From Pedobacter sp. PLR (lineage in GTDB: Bacteria > Bacteroidota > Bacteroidia > Sphingobacteriales > Sphingobacteriaceae), in NCBI RefSeq assembly GCF_026239675.1, contig NZ_JAPIVQ010000004.1, positions 515,679-579,678 of the forward strand: a DNA stretch of 64,000 nt, written 5' to 3'. Shown piece after piece: positions 61,492-64,000 of this stretch (its first letter is position 1; each line of letters opens with the position of its first letter). Below the pieces are notes generated by a model. The model was not told where the DNA came from, searched no databases, and saw nothing but the letters and a program-made list of their open reading frames with translations. Made by a program: the position numbers and the translations under genes.

Positions 61492-63096
61492 ATGGAGAAG
61501 ATTAACATTCTTTTAGTGGATGACAGACAGGGGAACCTCATCGCATTAGAAAGCCTGGTAAAACGGGATGACGTAAATATATTCAGTACCACTTCTCCTC
61601 ATGAAGGACTTCGGATGGCGCTGGAGTTGGACATTGCCATTGTAATGGTTGATGTTAAAATGCCGGAGATGGATGGTTTTGAATTTGTTAATCTACTCAA
61701 GAGTAATCTACAGACTAAAGATATTCTGGTCATTTTCGTGACCGCCATGTTTAAAGACAAAAAGCATTTAGTGAGGGGGTTAAATCTAGGGGCTGTAGAT
61801 TATCTCTACAAGCCCCTTAATCCATTGGTAACCGCTGCCAAAGTAGACTCTTTTATCCAGATTGTGCGTCATCAGCATAACATCAGAAAAAAGAATAAAG
61901 AGTTACAGGCATTCCAGAAAGAGTTGGTCAGGGCTAAAGAAGAAGCTGAAAGAAGTAAAAGTTTAAAGGAGAATTTTCTGGCCAATATGAGTCATGAACT
62001 TCGTACCCCGATTAATGGTATTATTGGACTGACAAGGCTGCTCCATGATACCAATTTAACGGAAGATCAAAAGGAGATGATTCGGTTACTGGCAATTTCT
62101 TCCAGCTCTTTACTAGGTGTTGTTAATGACATTCTGGATCTTTCCAAGATTGAGGCGGGTAAGTTTAAGATTGTTAAATCTCAAACCGCCCTATTGCAAA
62201 ATTGTAATTCCATACTCAATCTATTAAAAATTGAAGCCAGGGAAAAGGGGTTGGAGCTCTTATTGGAATTTGATGGAGAGTTACCGGATTTTGTAATGGC
62301 AGATTCATTGAGGCTGAATCAGATTCTAATTAACCTGGTGGCAAATGCGATTAAGTTTACACTTTTCGGGACGGTAATTTTAAAGGTTATCCTTTGTGCT
62401 CAGAAGGGAAGTAATGTCCAGATTAAATTTTCTGTATGTGATACGGGTATTGGGATTTCAAAAGAGAACCTCGAAAAGATCTTTGATACTTTTGAGCAGG
62501 GTGATGCACAAACAACTGTCGATTGTGACGGAATAGGCTTAGGTCTTTCTCTGGTTAAAGAATTGGTGAAGCTCAAAGGGGGTGAGTTGGAAGCCAAAAG
62601 TACAGCCCATGTAGGTAGTTGTTTTTCCTATACCAACTGGTATAAAATCGCCAAACCCAAAATGGAAAAAACGTTTTCAGATTCTGAAGAGTTGCGGTGC
62701 TTAAAGACTGCAAGAATCCTGATTGCCGAAGATAATATCATTAATGCATTTGTGATAAAAAGGATATTCAAACAATGGGATATTGATTATAAAATTGTCG
62801 GAAATGGAGCTGAAGTCCTCGACGAGCTGAGATCCGGAGACTATCAATTGATTCTGATGGATACTTTCATGCCGGTGATGAATGGTTTGGAAGCAATCCG
62901 TTTAATCAGAGCCGGTGATGTGCCGGGAAAAGAAAATATTCCTATTATTTCATTCTCTTCTTCTGTGCTTGATGCCGATAAAAATGCGGCCTTATCTGCC
63001 GGAGCAAATGATGTAGTCAGCAAGCCTTTTGACGTGGATTTTTTACACAGAAAGATTCAGCGATTTCTTGCTATAGGGAATTGTGTGACTGTGTAA
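61492..63096 (+). CDS. Cytoplasmic hybrid histidine kinase (REC-HisKA-HATPase-REC)
   Basis: 534 residues without membrane helices. The first receiver (about 1-125) has D54 in MVDVKMPEMDG. The HisKA domain has H168 in NMSHELRTPINGI; the ATPase domain has NLVANAIKF and GIGLGLSLV. The second receiver (about 405-530) has D457 in LILMDTFMPVMNG. No DNA-binding output is present, so it feeds into a phosphorelay. It is downstream of the operon terminator and may have its own promoter in 61351-61491. A partner is not visible. Confidence 0.93.
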   Translation: MEKINILLVDDRQGNLIALESLVKRDDVNIFSTTSPHEGLRMALELDIAIVMVDVKMPEMDGFEFVNLLKSNLQTKDILVIFVTAMFKDKKHLVRGLNLGAVDYLYKPLNPLVTAAKVDSFIQIVRHQHNIRKKNKELQAFQKELVRAKEEAERSKSLKENFLANMSHELRTPINGIIGLTRLLHDTNLTEDQKEMIRLLAISSSSLLGVVNDILDLSKIEAGKFKIVKSQTALLQNCNSILNLLKIEAREKGLELLLEFDGELPDFVMADSLRLNQILINLVANAIKFTLFGTVILKVILCAQKGSNVQIKFSVCDTGIGISKENLEKIFDTFEQGDAQTTVDCDGIGLGLSLVKELVKLKGGELEAKSTAHVGSCFSYTNWYKIAKPKMEKTFSDSEELRCLKTARILIAEDNIINAFVIKRIFKQWDIDYKIVGNGAEVLDELRSGDYQLILMDTFMPVMNGLEAIRLIRAGDVPGKENIPIISFSSSVLDADKNAALSAGANDVVSKPFDVDFLHRKIQRFLAIGNCVTV

Positions 63097-63229
63097 TCCC
63101 TCATTTTCCACCCTTCACTTTTCTTCTTCTCCCTGCAATCAGAGAAATATATGGAGTCGGCTTAGTACTAATTGCTTACTGTGTTGTATCGGGGTTAATA
63201 TCATAAAAATCTATCTTATTATTTTACCA

Positions 63230-64000
63230 ATGAAAAAACATTTACTATTAAGTTTTTCGGTCATGTTGTTTGCAATCGCGGCATCTGGTCAGCAAAAAGT
63301 TAAAGATGGTACGGCTACAGGAGGCAATTTGCCGAATAAGGATGCTATTCTTGAACTTGAAAGCTCAAATAAGGGCATACTTCATACAAGGGTTCCCTTG
63401 AAAGCAACCACAAATTCATTCCCATTAACTGCGCATGTTGCAGGTATGATGGTTTATAATACCGCCACGGCAGGCGATGTACTTCCGGGGATTTACTATA
63501 ATGATGGAACAAAATGGGTTTTTGTAAAAGGAGATCCGGGAATAATTAAAATTGAGAACCACCCTGGAGAAACAGGAACTCCGGGCATTCCCGGACAACC
63601 GGGAGGTACAGGGCCAGGGGTAACGATTGTAACTAACCAGGATGGTACCTGGATTTATAATCCAACAACAAATACCTGGACAAATATTAGCGGCCCGAAA
63701 GGAGCTGATGGTAAAGATGGTTTGTCAATTACTGGCGGACCAGGTGCCCCTGGTGCAGTAACTCCGGGGAAAGATGGTGATACCTATGTAGATAACAGTA
63801 CAGGTGATGTGTATGTGAAACAAGGAGATAACTGGACCGTAACCGGAAATATCAAAGGTCCGAAAGGGGATAATGGTACAAATGGAATTGATGGGAAATC
63901 TATTACCGGCGGAAACGGTCCTGCTGGTCCGGCGACTCCGGGGAAAGACGGTGATACTTATGTAGACAACAGCACAGGTGATGTGTATGTGAAACAAGGA
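63230..64000 (+). CDS. Exported collagen-like repeat protein, 3' end outside window
   Basis: The frame starts with ATG at 63230 and a signal peptide (MKKHLLLSFSVMLFAIAASG), and 257 residues are visible. The N-terminal domain (PNKDAILELESSNKGIL, MVYNTATAGDVLPGIYYNDGTKW) is the usual head of Bacteroidota collagen-like proteins. From about residue 120 the sequence is Gly-X-Y rich (GTPGIPGQPGG, GPKGADGKDG) with units that contain GKDGDTYVDNSTGDVYVKQG. Probably a secreted or surface filament. The next start is not seen. Confidence 0.88.
   Translation, partial: MKKHLLLSFSVMLFAIAASGQQKVKDGTATGGNLPNKDAILELESSNKGILHTRVPLKATTNSFPLTAHVAGMMVYNTATAGDVLPGIYYNDGTKWVFVKGDPGIIKIENHPGETGTPGIPGQPGGTGPGVTIVTNQDGTWIYNPTTNTWTNISGPKGADGKDGLSITGGPGAPGAVTPGKDGDTYVDNSTGDVYVKQGDNWTVTGNIKGPKGDNGTNGIDGKSITGGNGPAGPATPGKDGDTYVDNSTGDVYVKQG
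63728..64000 (+). repeat. 174-bp tandem repeat within the collagen-like gene
   Basis: Unit one starts at ATTACTGG (63728) and unit two at ATTACCGG (63902), 174 bp apart (58 residues). The second copy continues to the window end. Conserved core is CCGGGGAAAGA(T/C)GGTGATAC. Confidence 0.85.

Noticed and set aside
63725..63997. Minus-strand frame with repeated FHIHITC-type segments
   Set aside because: It is the complement of the collagen-like repeats and has no independent support.

Overview
The window reads as chromosomal DNA of a Bacteroidota bacterium of the Sphingobacteriaceae type, most like Pedobacter (inference from gene families). Seen directly: a SusC/SusD pair behind an ECF sigma/FecR pair, a type B L31 without zinc cysteines, M16 peptidase pairs, DUF3857 proteins, a LytTR regulator with a beta-propeller sensor, few strong Shine-Dalgarno sites, and several -7 boxes of the Bacteroidota TAnnTTTG type. 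No tRNA, rRNA, CRISPR array, transposase, integrase or phage gene was recognised.

Layout. 1-24.0 kb is mostly housekeeping: PriA, Pcm, SmpB, an MntR-controlled manganese transporter fused to a universal stress domain, Lrp, Ung, LysS, an acyl-CoA ligase, a minimal iscS-iscU-iscA operon, methylmalonyl-CoA epimerase, L31, TpiA-PrmA and Mpl. 24.0-24.7 kb is a 700-base gap with a strong hairpin and no obvious gene. 24.7-30.3 kb holds a membrane sensor and LytTR regulator divergent from two ferritin-like proteins, the first a Tat-type lipoprotein. 30.4-38.0 kb has MqnC (futalosine menaquinone route), an M16 peptidase pair and two DUF3857/transglutaminase proteins. 38.2-46.1 kb is accessory metabolism: a TolC-EmrA-EmrB-type efflux operon with a divergent AraC regulator, a ketopantoate reductase-like enzyme, an esterase and acetyltransferases.

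46.05-47.72 kb is a scar. A beheaded acetyltransferase gene abuts a beheaded and frameshifted ECF sigma gene. These are followed by eight TTTTGCT-type heptamers whose starts are spaced exactly 11 bp within each arm of an inverted arrangement, several hairpins, and a fragment of a surface protein gene.

47.85-61.26 kb is the most interesting part: ECF sigma, FecR, STN-bearing SusC, SusD, then five exported proteins. These are a lipoprotein resembling the SusD-linked zinc metallohydrolases but without HExxH, a TlpA-like thioredoxin, a two-motif aspartyl protease with a PDZ-like tail, a subtilisin-fold protein whose catalytic Asp, His and oxyanion Asn are replaced, and an aspartyl-protease-like domain (Asp to Asn) fused to a thioredoxin. 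Three of the four protease-type folds look dead while both thioredoxin centres and one aspartyl protease look intact. I infer a trans-envelope-regulated uptake locus for a peptide or disulfide-containing protein ligand, with pseudo-proteases acting as binders. A cytoplasmic REC-HK-REC hybrid kinase and a collagen-like repeat protein that runs off the right edge follow.

Start codons were moved inward where the longest reading frame began at TTG or GTG and an ATG with better family agreement lay just downstream; this is stated in each entry.
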